Source of the DNA: Solanum dulcamara
Taxonomy: Eukaryota; Streptophyta; Magnoliopsida; Solanales; Solanaceae
Assembly: GCF_947179165.1 (NCBI RefSeq)
Contig: NC_077239.1
Location: 2,294,001 to 2,358,000, forward strand
DNA: 64,000 bases
Direction of reading: 5' to 3'
Shown here: in pieces, positions 38,761 through 49,805 of the stretch
Layout: every line of letters begins with the position of its first letter
Numbering within the stretch: position 1 is the stretch's first letter
Translations under genes and position numbers: made by a program
The notes under the pieces: generated by a model
Database searches by the model: none
Seen by the model: only the letters and a program-made list of their open reading frames with translations
Told to the model about the DNA's origin: nothing

Positions 38761-40219
38761 GATTTAAGAGCATTTTGTTTGCGACACAATAGGAATTAGG
38801 CGATTTTGCCAGATTTTTATGTGTGTTAGCCCAGGAATTTTTAGGTGCCGGAGTCTGAGTTGAAGTTTCTTGGATTCTTCAATAATAACGTCCATAATGA
38901 CCTGGAGAACGACTTTAGTAACCCCGTGGCACTTTAGAGGGTTTTAGGAATATTTTATTTGTGACTCAACAAGAATTAAGCAATTTTACCAGTTTTTCGT
39001 TTGTGTTAGCCTACTGATTTTTTTAGTGCCAGGGGTCTGGGTTAAAATTTGATGGATTCTTCCATAGTAGCATCCGTAACGACCTAGGAAATGACTCTAG
39101 TTGCCCCAGTGGTGCTTTAGAGGGGTTTAGGTGCATTTTATTAGCGATGCAACAGGAATTAAGCGATTTTGCCATTTTTTTGTGTGTGTTAGCCCACTGA
39201 TTTTTTAGGTGCCGGGTGTCTGGGCCGAATTTACTTGGATTCTTTTATAGTAGCATTCGTAATGACCTATGAAACGACTCCAGTAGCCCCGACGGCGCTT
39301 TAAAGGAAATTAGGAGCATTTTATTGGCGACGCACTAGAATTAGGCGATTTTACCAATTTTTCATGTGTGTTAGCCCATGAATTTTTTAGGTCCCGGAGG
39401 TCCGAATTGAATATTCTTGGATTCTTTAATAGAAGCATCCGTAATGACCTTGGGAAAGACTCCAGTAGCCTCGCGATACCTTAGAGGGGTTTAAGAGTAT
39501 TTTATTGCCGACGCAATAGAAATTAGGTGATTTTGCCAGATTTTATGTGTTAGCATACAAATTTTTGAGTGCCGGGGGTCCGGGTGGAATATTCTTAGAT
39601 TCTTCAATAGTAGCGTCCATAAGGATCTGGAGAATGACTCTAGTAGCTCCGACAGTGCTTTAGAGGGATTAAGAGCATTTTATTACCGGCGCAATAGGAA
39701 TTAGGTGATTTTGCCAGTTTTTTGTGTGTGTTAGTCCATGAATTTTTAGGTGCCGGGGGTCTGACTCAAACTTTCTAGGATTCTTCAATAGTAGCATCCG
39801 TAACGACCTGGTAAACGACTCTAGTTTCCCCAGTGGTGGTTTAGAGGGGTTTAGGATCCTTTTATAGGAGACACAACAGAATTAGGCGATTTTACCAGTT
39901 TTTAGTGTTTGTTAGCCGATGGATTTTTTAGGTACTGGGTGTCCGGATTGAAATTTCTTGAATTCTTCTATAGTTGCTTTCATACTGACCTAGGGAACAA
40001 CTCCAGTAGCCTCGACGGTGCTTTAGAGGGGTTTAGAAGCATTTTATTAGCGATGCAATAGGAATTAAGCAATTTTGCTGGTTTTTGGTGTGTTAGGCAC
40101 GGATTTATAGGTCTGGAGCTCTAGGTCGAACTTTCTTGCATTCTTCTATAGTAGCATTTGTAAAGACCTAGGGAACTACACTAGTTACCTCAGCGGTGCT
40201 TTAGAGGGGTTTAGGATCA

Positions 40220-41150
40220 TTTTATAGGCGACACAATAGGAATTAGGCAATTTTGCCAGTTTTTCGTCTTTGTTAGCCCACAGATTTTTTACGTGCCGGT
40301 GTTCGGGTCAAAGTTTCTTGGATTTTTCTATAGTAGAACTCGTAACGATCTGAGGAATGACTCCAGTATCCCCATCGACGCTTTAGAGGGGTTTACGAGC
40401 ATTTTATTGGCGATGCAACAAGAATTAGGTAATTTTGCTTTTTTTTTGTGTTAACCCACAGAAATTTAGATGCTGGGGGTCCGGGTGGAATTTTCTTGGA
40501 TTTTTCTTTAATAGCATTCTTAAAGACCTGGATAACGACTCTAGTTGCTCCAACGGTGCTTTTGAGGGGTTTAGGAGCATTTTATTGGCGACGCACCAGA
40601 AATTATGCAATTTTTCCAGATTTTCATGTGTGTTAGCCCAAGGATTTTTAAGTGTCGAGGGTCCGAGTCAAACTTTCTTGAATTCTTTCATAGTAGCATC
40701 CATAACGACCCGGGGAACAACTCTAGTTTCCCTGACAGTGCATTAGAGGAGTTTAGGAGCATTTTATTAGCGATGCAGCAGAAATTAGACGATTTTGTCA
40801 ATTTTTCATGTGTGTTATGTTAGCCTAAGGATTTTTAGCTGCAGGGTGTCCAAGTCAAATTTTCTTGGATTATTCCATAGTAGCATTCGTAATGACCTAT
40901 GGAACGACTCCAGTAGCCCCGATGGCACTTTAGCGGGATTTAGGAGCATTTTATTGGCGACGCACCATGATTAGGTGATTTTTCCAATTTTTTATGTGTG
41001 TTAGCCTACGAATATTTTAGGTGCCGGATGTCCAGGTCAAACTTTCTAGAATTCTTCTATAGTAGCATCCGTAACAACTTGAAAAATGAATCCAGTAGCC
41101 CCGGCGATGCTTTAGAGGTATTGAGGAACATTTTATTGGCGACACAATAG
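40220..41150 (+). repeat. B2 higher-order block, copy c
   Basis: It carries TTTTATAGGCGACACA at 40220, GGTTTACGAGC at 40390, GATGCAGCAGAAATTA at 40772, GACGCACCAT at 40969 and GGTATTGAGGAACA at 41118, in the same order as copies b and d. Confidence 0.8.
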
Positions 41151-41698
41151 GAATTAGGCGATTTTGCTAGTTTTTCATGTGTGTTAGCCGATGAATTTTT
41201 AGGTGCCGGGGGTCCGGGTTGAACTTTGTTGGATTCTTCCATAGTAGCATTCGTAACGACCTGGGAAACGACTCCACTAGCCCCGGAGATGCTTTAGAGG
41301 GATTTAATAGCATTTTATTTGCGACTCAACTGGACTTAGGCAATTTTGCCATTTTTTCATATGTGTTAGCCCACAGATTTTTATGTGTTGGGCGTCTGGG
41401 TCAATGTTTCTTACATTCGCCCATAGTAGCATCCGTAAGGACCTGGAGAACGACTCCTGTAGCCCCGAACGGTTTTTAGAGGGGTTTAGGAGCATGTTAT
41501 TGGCGATTCAATAGGAATTAGGCAATTTTGCCAGTTTTTCATGTGTTAGCCCACAGATTTTTACGTATCGGGCGTTCAGGTCGAACTTTGTTGGATTCTT
41601 CCATAGTAGTATCCGTAATGACCTAGGCAAAGACTCTAGTAGGCCCGATGATGCTTTAGAGGGGTTTAAGAGAATTTTAGTTGTGACACAAAGCAATT

Positions 41699-42064
41699 TT
41701 GCCAGTTTTTCGAGTGTGTTAGCCCACGGATTTTTAGGTTATGAGGGTCCGGGTCGAAGTTTTCTTAGATTCTTCAATAGTAGTGTCCGTAAAAACCTGG
41801 AGAATGACTTTAGTAACCCTAGTGGGGCTTTAGAGGGCTTTAGGAGCATTTTATTGGCGACACCACATGAATTAGATGATTTTGCCAGTTTTTCGAGTGT
41901 GTTAGCCCACAGATTTTTAGGTTATGAGGGTTCGGGTCGAATTTTTCTTAGATTCTTCAATAGTAGTATCCGTAAAAACCTGGAGAATGACTTTAGTAAC
42001 CCTAGTGGCGCTTTAGAGGGCTTTAGGAGCATTTTATTAGCGACACCACAGGAATTAGATGATT
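41699..42064 (+). repeat. Recent tandem duplication of one 183-bp B2 monomer
   Basis: Two adjacent 183-bp monomers differ at only a handful of positions by eye. Both share private variants such as TTTTTCGAGTGTGTTAG, TTTTTAGGTTATGAGGGT, CCGTAAAAACCTGGAGAATG and ACCCTAGTGG. Neighbouring monomers are far more divergent. Because 183 is divisible by three, an open frame of 171 codons runs through the pair. This is a consequence of the repeat and not evidence of a gene. Confidence 0.85.
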
Positions 42065-42206
42065 TTGCCAGTTTTTCGTGTGTGTTAGCCCAAGGATTTT
42101 TAGGTGATGGGGGTACGGGTCGAACTTTCTTGGATTCTTCCATAATAGCATCCGTAACGACCTGGAGAACGACTCTTGTTGGCCCGACGATGCTTTAGAG
42201 GGGTTT

Positions 42207-43000
42207 AGGATCATTTTATAAGCGACACAGCAAGAGTTTGGCAATTTTGCCAGTTTTTCGTATGTGTTAGCCTATAGATTTTTTAGGTGCCGGATGTCCG
42301 GGTCGAAATTTGTTGGATTCTTCCATAGTAGAATTCTTTATGTCCTGGGAAACGACTCCAGTATCTCTGAAAACGTTTTAGAGGGGTTTACGAGCATTTT
42401 ATTGGCGACACAACAAGAATTAGGTTATTTTGCTAGTTTTTTGTATGTGTTAGCCCAAGAATTTTTTGGTGCCGGGGGTCCGAATCGAGCTTTCTTGGAT
42501 TCTTTCATAGTAGCATCCATAACGACTAGAGGAATGACTCTAGTTTCCCTAATAGTGCATTAGAGGAGTTTAGGAGCATTTTATTGGCGACGCAACAGAA
42601 ATTAGTCAATTTTGCTAGTTTTTCATTTGTGTTAGCCCACGGATTTTTACCTGCCAATTGTGCGGGTCGAATTTTGTAGGATTCTTTAATAGTAGCATTC
42701 GTAATGACCTATGGAATGATTCCAGTAGCCCCGACGGTGCTTTAGATATGTTTAAGAGCATTTTAATGGCGACGCACCATGAATTAGGCGATTTTGCCAA
42801 TTTTTCATGTTTGTTAGCCCACGAATTGTTTAGGTGTTGGAGGTCAGGGTCAAACTTTCTAGGATTTTTAGAGGTGTTGAGGAAAAATTTATTGGCGACA
42901 CAACAGGAATTAGGTGATTTTGCTAGTTTTTTATGTGTGTTAGCCCATGGATTTTTAGGTGCCGGGGGTCCGGGTTGAAATTTCTTGCATTCTCCCATAG
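42207..43000 (+). repeat. B2 higher-order block, copy d (contracted)
   Basis: The order of variants is that of copies b and c: TTTTATAAGCGACACAGC near 42213, GGTTTACGAGC at 42385, GTGCATTAGAGGAG at 42555, GACGCACCAT at 42771 and GGTGTTGAGG at 42873. Offsets from copy c shrink from 1995 to 1817, 1802 and 1755 bp. One monomer is therefore missing early in the block, and there is a further loss at about 42866, where a monomer reads AGGATTTTTAGAGGTG. Confidence 0.75.
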
Positions 43001-43388
43001 TAGCATCCATAACGACCTGGGGAACGGCTCTAGTAGCTCAGGTGGTGCTTTAGAGGGGTTTAGGAGCATGTTATTGGCGATGCAATAGAAATTAGGCAAT
43101 TTTGCCAATTTTTCATGTGTGTTAGCCCACGGATTTTTAGATGCCGAGGGTTCGAGACAAAATTTCTTGTAGTATTATATAGTAGCATCTATAACGACCT
43201 GGGCAAAGACTCCAGTAGCCCCGCCTATGCTTTAGAGGGTTTTAAGAGCATTTTAGTTGCGATGCAATAGGATTTGAGCAATTTTGCCAGGTTTTCGTGT
43301 CTGTTAGCCCACAGATTTTTAGGTTCTGAGGGTCCGGGTCGAATTTTCTTAGATTCTTCTATAGTAGCATCCGTAAGGACTTGGAGAA

Positions 43389-45128
43389 TGATTCATAATT
43401 CGTGTACACCTCTGAATGTTAAGACTCTTAAAGTAGTTAGGCTCCCATTTCTCAAGTCTTCTATATACTAAAAAGTAGTGTATGTAAAGCTAACGTTTTC
43501 TTTCTTTAGGCATGTCTTCAAGTTAAATAGTGAATAATATGATCTTGAAGGTAAATCTACTCATAAATGCCAAGTGTAATTCACAGTTCTTATGTACTCC
43601 TTGATGAAAGCACTCTTATAGTAATCGAACAAGGGCTTCTCAAGCCTTCCATACGTTAGAAAGGGATGAGTATGTGAAGCTACCCATTCTTCTCTATTGG
43701 CATGACTTAGATGCAAGTATTAGGTATAGGAAATTGGGAGTTATTCCGCTCTTAAAACTATGAGTGTGAGTTACGGCTCTTGTTCACTTTCTACTAATTA
43801 GAATTCTTGTAACAAGCCGAGTCATTACTTTTCAAGTCTTCCAGGTGATAGAAAGTGGTACATGTAAAGCTTGTCTTTTCCTACTTCTAGAAAGATTAGA
43901 CTATAAGTAATATAGAACATGGATTTGGAGATAGCTCCATTTATAGATTCTAGATGTAACTCATGACTTGTACCCACTTTGGAATGATAAGGGCCTTGAA
44001 GTAGTTGAACTACGACCCTTGAGCCTCCTACAGGTTGAATAGTGTTGGGATGTGTAAGCTCCTATACCTAGGGGATCTTCAACATGCTTTATGGTGATAT
44101 CTAAGGGATGTTTGATACGTTATAGAATTTAACATACACGTATATGCATTATGATATATATGGATTAGGCCGAACGTACCTCAGCATATCTTGCTATGTA
44201 AGGATCGGGCCATATATTCCACCGCATGTTATATGATATATGGATCGGGCTATCGTACCTCTACATTGTTACACAATATACGCATTGGGACATCTTTCCT
44301 CGACATTATTATGTGATATCCGAATCGGGCCATCATTCCTCGACATCATTATAAGATATGTGGATCGGGGCCATCGTTCCTCGGCGTGTACTTTCTATAT
44401 ACATGGATCGGACTGTACGTTCCACAATGCTAATGGTATATATGTTCTTATGATGACAAAATAATATAGTTATTACACAAGTCCCTGAATGGTCTGTATA
44501 CAGTACGCGATGATAACATGTATGCCTTTATTTTATAAAATGCAGGTACTATAGATGGCTAAATGTTATACTTGCCCCTACACCTCTATTTCAGTTGTTG
44601 TCTCAGTTATGGTATTTTATGCTTTATATACTTAGTACATATATCGTACTGACCCCTCTTTCCTTGGAGGGCTACGTTTTATGCCCGCAGGTACAGATGT
44701 TCATTTTGGAGATCCGCCAGCTTAGGGTTTCCACTCAGCGATGTTAGAAGTGCTCTACTATTCCAGAGCCTAACCTATGATACTGATTATTTCATATATA
44801 TATGTTTATTTATTCAAGGGTACGGTGGGGGCCCTATCCCACCATATGTTACTGTTACTATTCTTAGAGGTCTGTAGACATGTGTATGTGGGTAATGTGT
44901 GAGTTTTGTGCGATTATAGTTATATGATGTATTGTAAATATTACTATGCTATGGCAATCTTGTTGGCTGGCTTTCCCTTTCATGACATGATGCAAATGAA
45001 AAAGGCTACATGTGTATGAATATTTTATCACCTACTGGGTTCATGTGTTTGGTTCTTATATCTGATAGATACATATACAAGAGTCCAGGTCAGACCCCAG
45101 TCATGGCCCACAGGGTTGGGTCGTGACA
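43389..45128 (+). mobile_element. 5'-truncated LTR fragment, inverted relative to the 48.6-kb LTR
   Basis: This 1,740-bp fragment starts inside an LTR (ATTCATAATTCGTG) and ends at the terminal GGGTTGGGTCGTGACA. Its reverse complement matches 48641 to about 50390: for example GTTAAGACTCTTAAAGTAGTTA here corresponds to the reverse strand near 50340, and GATCCGCCAGCTTAG matches near 49130. Both carry the same 40-bp minisatellite. The left breakpoint has a short overlap (ATGATT) with satellite sequence. On the right, satellite resumes about 50 bp earlier in monomer phase than where it stopped, so there is no simple 5-bp target duplication. It is a rearranged remnant rather than a clean insertion. 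Confidence 0.8.
44161..44425 (+). repeat. 40-bp minisatellite within the LTR fragment (about 7 units)
   Basis: GGATCGGGCC-type units start at 44162, 44202, 44242, 44282, 44322, 44362 and 44403, which is a 40-bp period. Each unit has the form GGATCGGGCCATCGTTCCTC followed by an AT-rich half. The reverse complement of the same array is at 49423-49805. Confidence 0.88.
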
Positions 45129-48100
45129 TGATCTTTCTACGATTCTTCTATAATAGCATCCATAACGACCTGGGGAACGACTCTAGTTCTCAGGCAGTTC
45201 TTTAGAGGGATTTAGGATCATTTTTAGGCGACGCTGTAGGAATTAGGCAATTTTGCTAGTTTTTCATGTGTGTTAATCCATAGATTTTTTTGGTGCCTAG
45301 TGTACGGATCGAAATTTCTTGGATTCTTCCATAGTGTCATTTGTAACAACCTGGGAACGACTCCAGTAGCCTCAACGACGCTTTAGAGGGGTTTAAGAGC
45401 ATTTTATTGGTGACGCAATAGGAATTAGGCAATTTTGCCAGTTTTTCTTGTGTTTTAGCCCACAGATTTTTTAGATGCCAGTTGTCCAGATCGAATTTTC
45501 TTGGATTCTTCCGTAGTAGCGATCTTAATGACCTATGGAATAACTATAGTAGCCCCGACGGTGCTTTAGAGGAATTTAGGAGCATTTTATTAGTGACACA
45601 CTATGATTGGTCGATTTTGCCAATTTTTATGTGTGTTAGTCCACGAATTTTTTAGGTATCGGAGGTTCGGGTTGAACTTTCTAGGATTATTCTATAGTAG
45701 CATCCGTAACAACCTATGGAACGACTCTAGTAGCTCAGGAAACGCTTTAGAGAGGTTTAAGAACATTTTATTGGCGACACAACAGAAATTAGGCGATTTT
45801 GCCAGTTTATCGTGTGTGTTAGCCCACAGATTTTTAGGTACCGGGGGTCTGGGTCAAATTTTCTTAGATTCTTCCATAGTAGCATCCATAAGGACCTGGA
45901 GAATGACTCGAGTAGTCACGACATTGCTTTAGAGGGGTTTAGGAGTATTTTGTTGGCCACGCAACAGGAATTAGGTTATTTTGCCAGTTTTTCATTTGTG
46001 TTAGCCCACGAATATTTAGGTGTCGGAAGTTCGGGTCAAATTTTCTTAAATTCTTCTATAGTAATATTTGTAAAGACCTGGGAAACGACTCCAGTAGCTC
46101 GGCAACGCTTTAGAGGGGTTTAAGAGCATTTTATTAGCGACGCAATAGGAATTAGGCGATTTTGCCAGTTTTCATGTGTGTTATAATATGAATTTTTGGG
46201 TTCTGATGGTCCGAGTCGAATATTCCCAGATTCTTCTATAGTAGCGTCTGTAAGGACCTGGAGAACAATTCTAATAGCCCCGATAATGCTTTAGAGCAGT
46301 TTAGGAGCATTTTATTGGCGATGCAATAGGAATTAGGTGATTTAGCCAGTTTTTTGTGTGTGTTAGCCACAAATTTTTAGGTACTGGGGGTCGAGTCAAA
46401 CTTTCTAGGATTCTTCAATAGTAGCATCCACAACGATCTGGGGAATGACTCTAGTTTCCCCGGCGGTGCTTTAGATGAGTTTAGGAGTATTTTATTGGCG
46501 ACGCAATAGGAATTAGGTCATTTTGCTAATTTTTAATGGTGTTAGCCCTCAGATTTTTAGGTGCCGGGGTCCGGGTTGAATTTTCTTAAATTCTTCCATA
46601 GTAGTATCCGTAAGGATTTGGAGAACGACTCTAGTAGCTCCAACAGCGCTTTAGAGGGGTTCAAGAGCATTTTATTGGCGACGTACAAAGAATTAGGCGA
46701 TTTTGCCATTTTTTTGTTAATGTTAGCCCACAAATTTTTTAGGTGTCGAGAGTTCAGGTCGAACTTTTATTGATTCTTCAATAGTAGCATCAGTAACGAC
46801 AAGGGAATGACTACAGTAGACCGATGGCGCTTTAGAGGGGTTTAGGAATATTTTATTGGACACGCAACAGGAATTTGTAAATTTTGCCAGTTTCTCATAT
46901 GTGTTAGTCCACGGATTTTTAAGTGATGGATGTCCGGGTCGAATTTTCTTGGCTTCTTCTATAGTACCATTCCTAATGACCCGGGGAACGACTCTAGTAG
47001 CCCCGATGATGCTTTAGATTGGTTTAAGAGCATTTTATTAGTGATACAATAGGAATTAGACAATTTTTCCAGTTTATTGTGTGTGTTAGCCCATGCATTT
47101 TTTAGGTGCCAGGTGTCCGGGTCAAATTTTCTTGGATTCTTCCATAGTAGCATTCGTAATGACTTAAGAAATGACTCTGGTAGCTCTAACGGCGCTTTAG
47201 AGGGATATAGGACTATTTTATTTGCGAAGCAACAGGATTAGGTGATTTTGCCAATTTTTCGTGTGTTAGCCCTCAGATTTTTTAAGTACTAGGGGTACGG
47301 TTCAAAATTTCTTGGATTCTTCCATAGTAGCATCCGTAACGACTTGGATAATGACTCTAATTGCCCCAATGGTTCGTTAGAGGGGTTTAGAAGCATTTTA
47401 TTGGCGATGCAATAGAAATTAGGCGATTTTGCTAGTTTTTCGTGTGTGTAATCCCACCGATTTTTTAGGTGCCGGATGTCTGGGTCAAATTTTCTTAGAT
47501 TCTTAAATAAAAGCATTCGTAATGACCTATGGAATGACTCCAGTAGCCCAGGAAATGCTTTATAGAGGTTTAAGAGCATTTTATTGGCGACACAACAAAA
47601 ATTAGGTGATTTTGCCAGTTTATCGTGTGTGTTAGCACACGGATTTTTAGGTGACAAGGGTCCAGGTTGAATTTTCTTGAATTCTTCCATAGTAGCATCC
47701 GTAAGGACCTGGAGAATGACTCCAGTAGCCACGACAGCGCTTTAGAGGGGCTTAGGAGCATTTTGTTGTCCACACAATAGGAATTAGGCAATTTTGCCAT
47801 TTTTTCATTTGTATTAGCCTACAAATATTTAGGTGCTGGAGAATGATTCTAAAGCCCCGATATTTCTCTAGAGCAGTTTAGGAGCATTTTATTGCCAATG
47901 CAACAGGAATTAGGTGAGTTAGCCAATTTTTCGTGTGTATTAGCCACGGATTTTTAGGTGCAGGGGGTCTGGGTCGAACTTCATTTGATTCTTCCATAAT
48001 AGCATCTGTAACGATATGGGAATGATTCTAGTAGCCAGACAATGCTTTAGAGGGGTTTAGAAATATTTTATTGGACACGCAAAAGGAATTAGGCAATTTT

Positions 48101-48640
48101 GCCAATTTTTCATGTGTGTCAGCCCACAGATTTTTAGGTGTCGGGCGTCTGGGTCGAATTTTCTTGGATTTTTCCATAGTACTATTCGTAATGACTCTAG
48201 TAGCCCCGATGACACTTTAGATGGGTTTAAGAGCATTTTATTAGCGATGCAATAGGAAATTAGGGGTTTAAGAGCATTTTATTAGCCATTTTTTACGTGT
48301 CGGATGTCTAGGTCAAATTTTCTTAGATTCTTCCATAGTAGCATTCGTCATGACCTAGGAAATGACTTCGGTAGCTCTAACGGCGCTTTAGAGGGGTTTA
48401 GGAACATTTTATTTGCGACGCAACAGGAATTAGGCAATTTTGCTAATTTTTTGTGTGTATTAGCCCTCAGATTTTTTAGGTACCAGGGGTACAAGTCAAA
48501 ATTTCTTGGATTCTTCCATAGTAGCATCTGTAACGATCTGGGTAATGACTCTAGTCGCCCTGCTTGTTCTTTAAAGGGGTTTAGGAGCATTTTATTGGCG
48601 ATGCAATAGGAATTAGGTGATTTTGCTAGTTTTTCGTGTG
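45129..48640 (+). repeat. Satellite B2 array between the inverted LTR copies
   Basis: About 19 B2 monomers. The block continues the higher-order series: GGATCATTTTTAGGCGACGC near 45216, then GACACACTATGATTGG near 45594. It also begins another series marked by GTTTATCGTGTGTG at about 45806 and 47620, with CAGGAAA boxes at 45736 and 47549 (1,813 bp apart, 10 monomers). A local partial duplication disrupts a monomer at 48240-48300. Confidence 0.93.
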
Positions 48641-49422
48641 TGTAATACCCGTAGGTTGCAACTGGGGTCCGACCTGGACCCCCGTGTACCTATCTATCGA
48701 CTATAGTCAAATTGGACTACGTATAACATGATACTACTCACAAAAACCTCAATAGGTCAAAACTTTTTCATGTTCATATAGCCTTCTAGATATAGGAACC
48801 AAACACATGAACTTAGTGGGTGATAAAATATTCATACATGTGTAGCCTGTTTCATTTACATCATGTCATGAAAGAGAAAGCCAGCCGACAAGGCTGCCAC
48901 AACCAAATAACTTTTACAACATATCGCATAGGCATAACCAAAATAAACTTCTAAACAACTCATACACATATGTCTACAGACCTCTAAGAATAGGAACGAC
49001 AACATATGACGGGATAGAGCCCCCGCTGTACCCCTGCATAACCAAATATATATATCGCAAGACCAGTACCCAAAAGCTAGGCTCCAAAATAGTGGAGCAC
49101 TTCCAACATAGAAGAGCGGAAATTCTAAGCTGGCGGATCTCTAAAATAAACATCTGTACTTGCAGGCATGAAACACAGCCCCCCAGAGAAAGGGGGGTCA
49201 GTACGATACATGTACTGAGTATATAAGCATACATAACTGAGATAACAACTGAAACAGGGATGCAAGAAACCAAGTATAACATTTAATAGGTTATTGTACC
49301 TACATCTCATAAAACAAAGTCATGTATACCCTTATCACGTATCATATTCGACCCGCTTGAGGATTCGGTGTTACAAACACATCATCTATCATGATAGGCA
49401 TATGCATATTATTAGTACTATA

Positions 49423-49805
49423 GGACGTCCAACCCGATTCATGTATACAGCAAGCACATGCCAAGGAACGACGGCCTGATCCATATGTCACATGATAATG
49501 TCGAGGTACGACGGCCTGATCCATATATTATATGATGATGCTGAGGTACGACGGCCCGATCTGTATAATGTATAATAATGCCGAGGTACGACGGCCCAAT
49601 CAGTATAATGCATAATAATGCCGAGGTACGACGACCTGATCCGTATAATGCATAATAATACCGAGGTACGATGGCCCAATCCATATAATATATAATAATG
49701 CCGAGGTACGACAGCCCAATCCGTATAACGCATAATCTGTTGTGGAACGTACGACCCGATCCTTACATAGCAAAATGTGTTAAGGTACGTCCGGCTCGAT
49801 CCATA
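49423..49805 (-). repeat. 40-bp minisatellite within the 3.8-kb LTR
   Basis: GAGGTACG boxes at 49503, 49543, 49583, 49623, 49663 and 49703 are exactly 40 bp apart, with degenerate units on both sides (GGAACGACGG near 49465, GGAACGTACG near 49743, AGGTACGTCC near 49781). A unit has the form CCGAGGTACGACGGCCCGAT followed by an AT-rich half. Several overlapping minus-strand open frames of 60-81 codons are produced because 40 bp shifts the frame each unit. Confidence 0.92.

Larger units (their letters stand above)
24472..43388 (+). repeat. Satellite subfamily B2 array (first block)
   Basis: About 104 monomers of 181-182 bp. Compared with B1 it has TTTTATTGGCGACGCAAC for TTTTAGGGGCGACGCAAC, TTTTGCCAG for TTTTGTCAG, TTCTTCCATAGTAGCATCCG for TTCTTCTTTTGTAGCATCCG, and GATGCTTTAGAGGGGTTTAG for GGCTTCTACGGCGTTTAG. 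Every monomer checked after 24500 has the B2 states. Interspersed variants (for example GACGCACCAGG with GCTTTATAGGGG) recur every 3-5 monomers between 27 and 33.3 kb. No genes or elements are seen in this 18.9 kb. Confidence 0.95.

Noticed and set aside
41683..42198. 171-codon open frame with two nearly identical 61-residue repeats
   Set aside because: The repeats are the duplicated 183-bp satellite monomer. There is no start context, promoter or domain.
49439..49733. Repeated minus-strand peptides with a YGSGRRTS-like motif
   Set aside because: They are translations of the 40-bp minisatellite, which cycles through all three frames every 120 bp. This is not a protein repeat.
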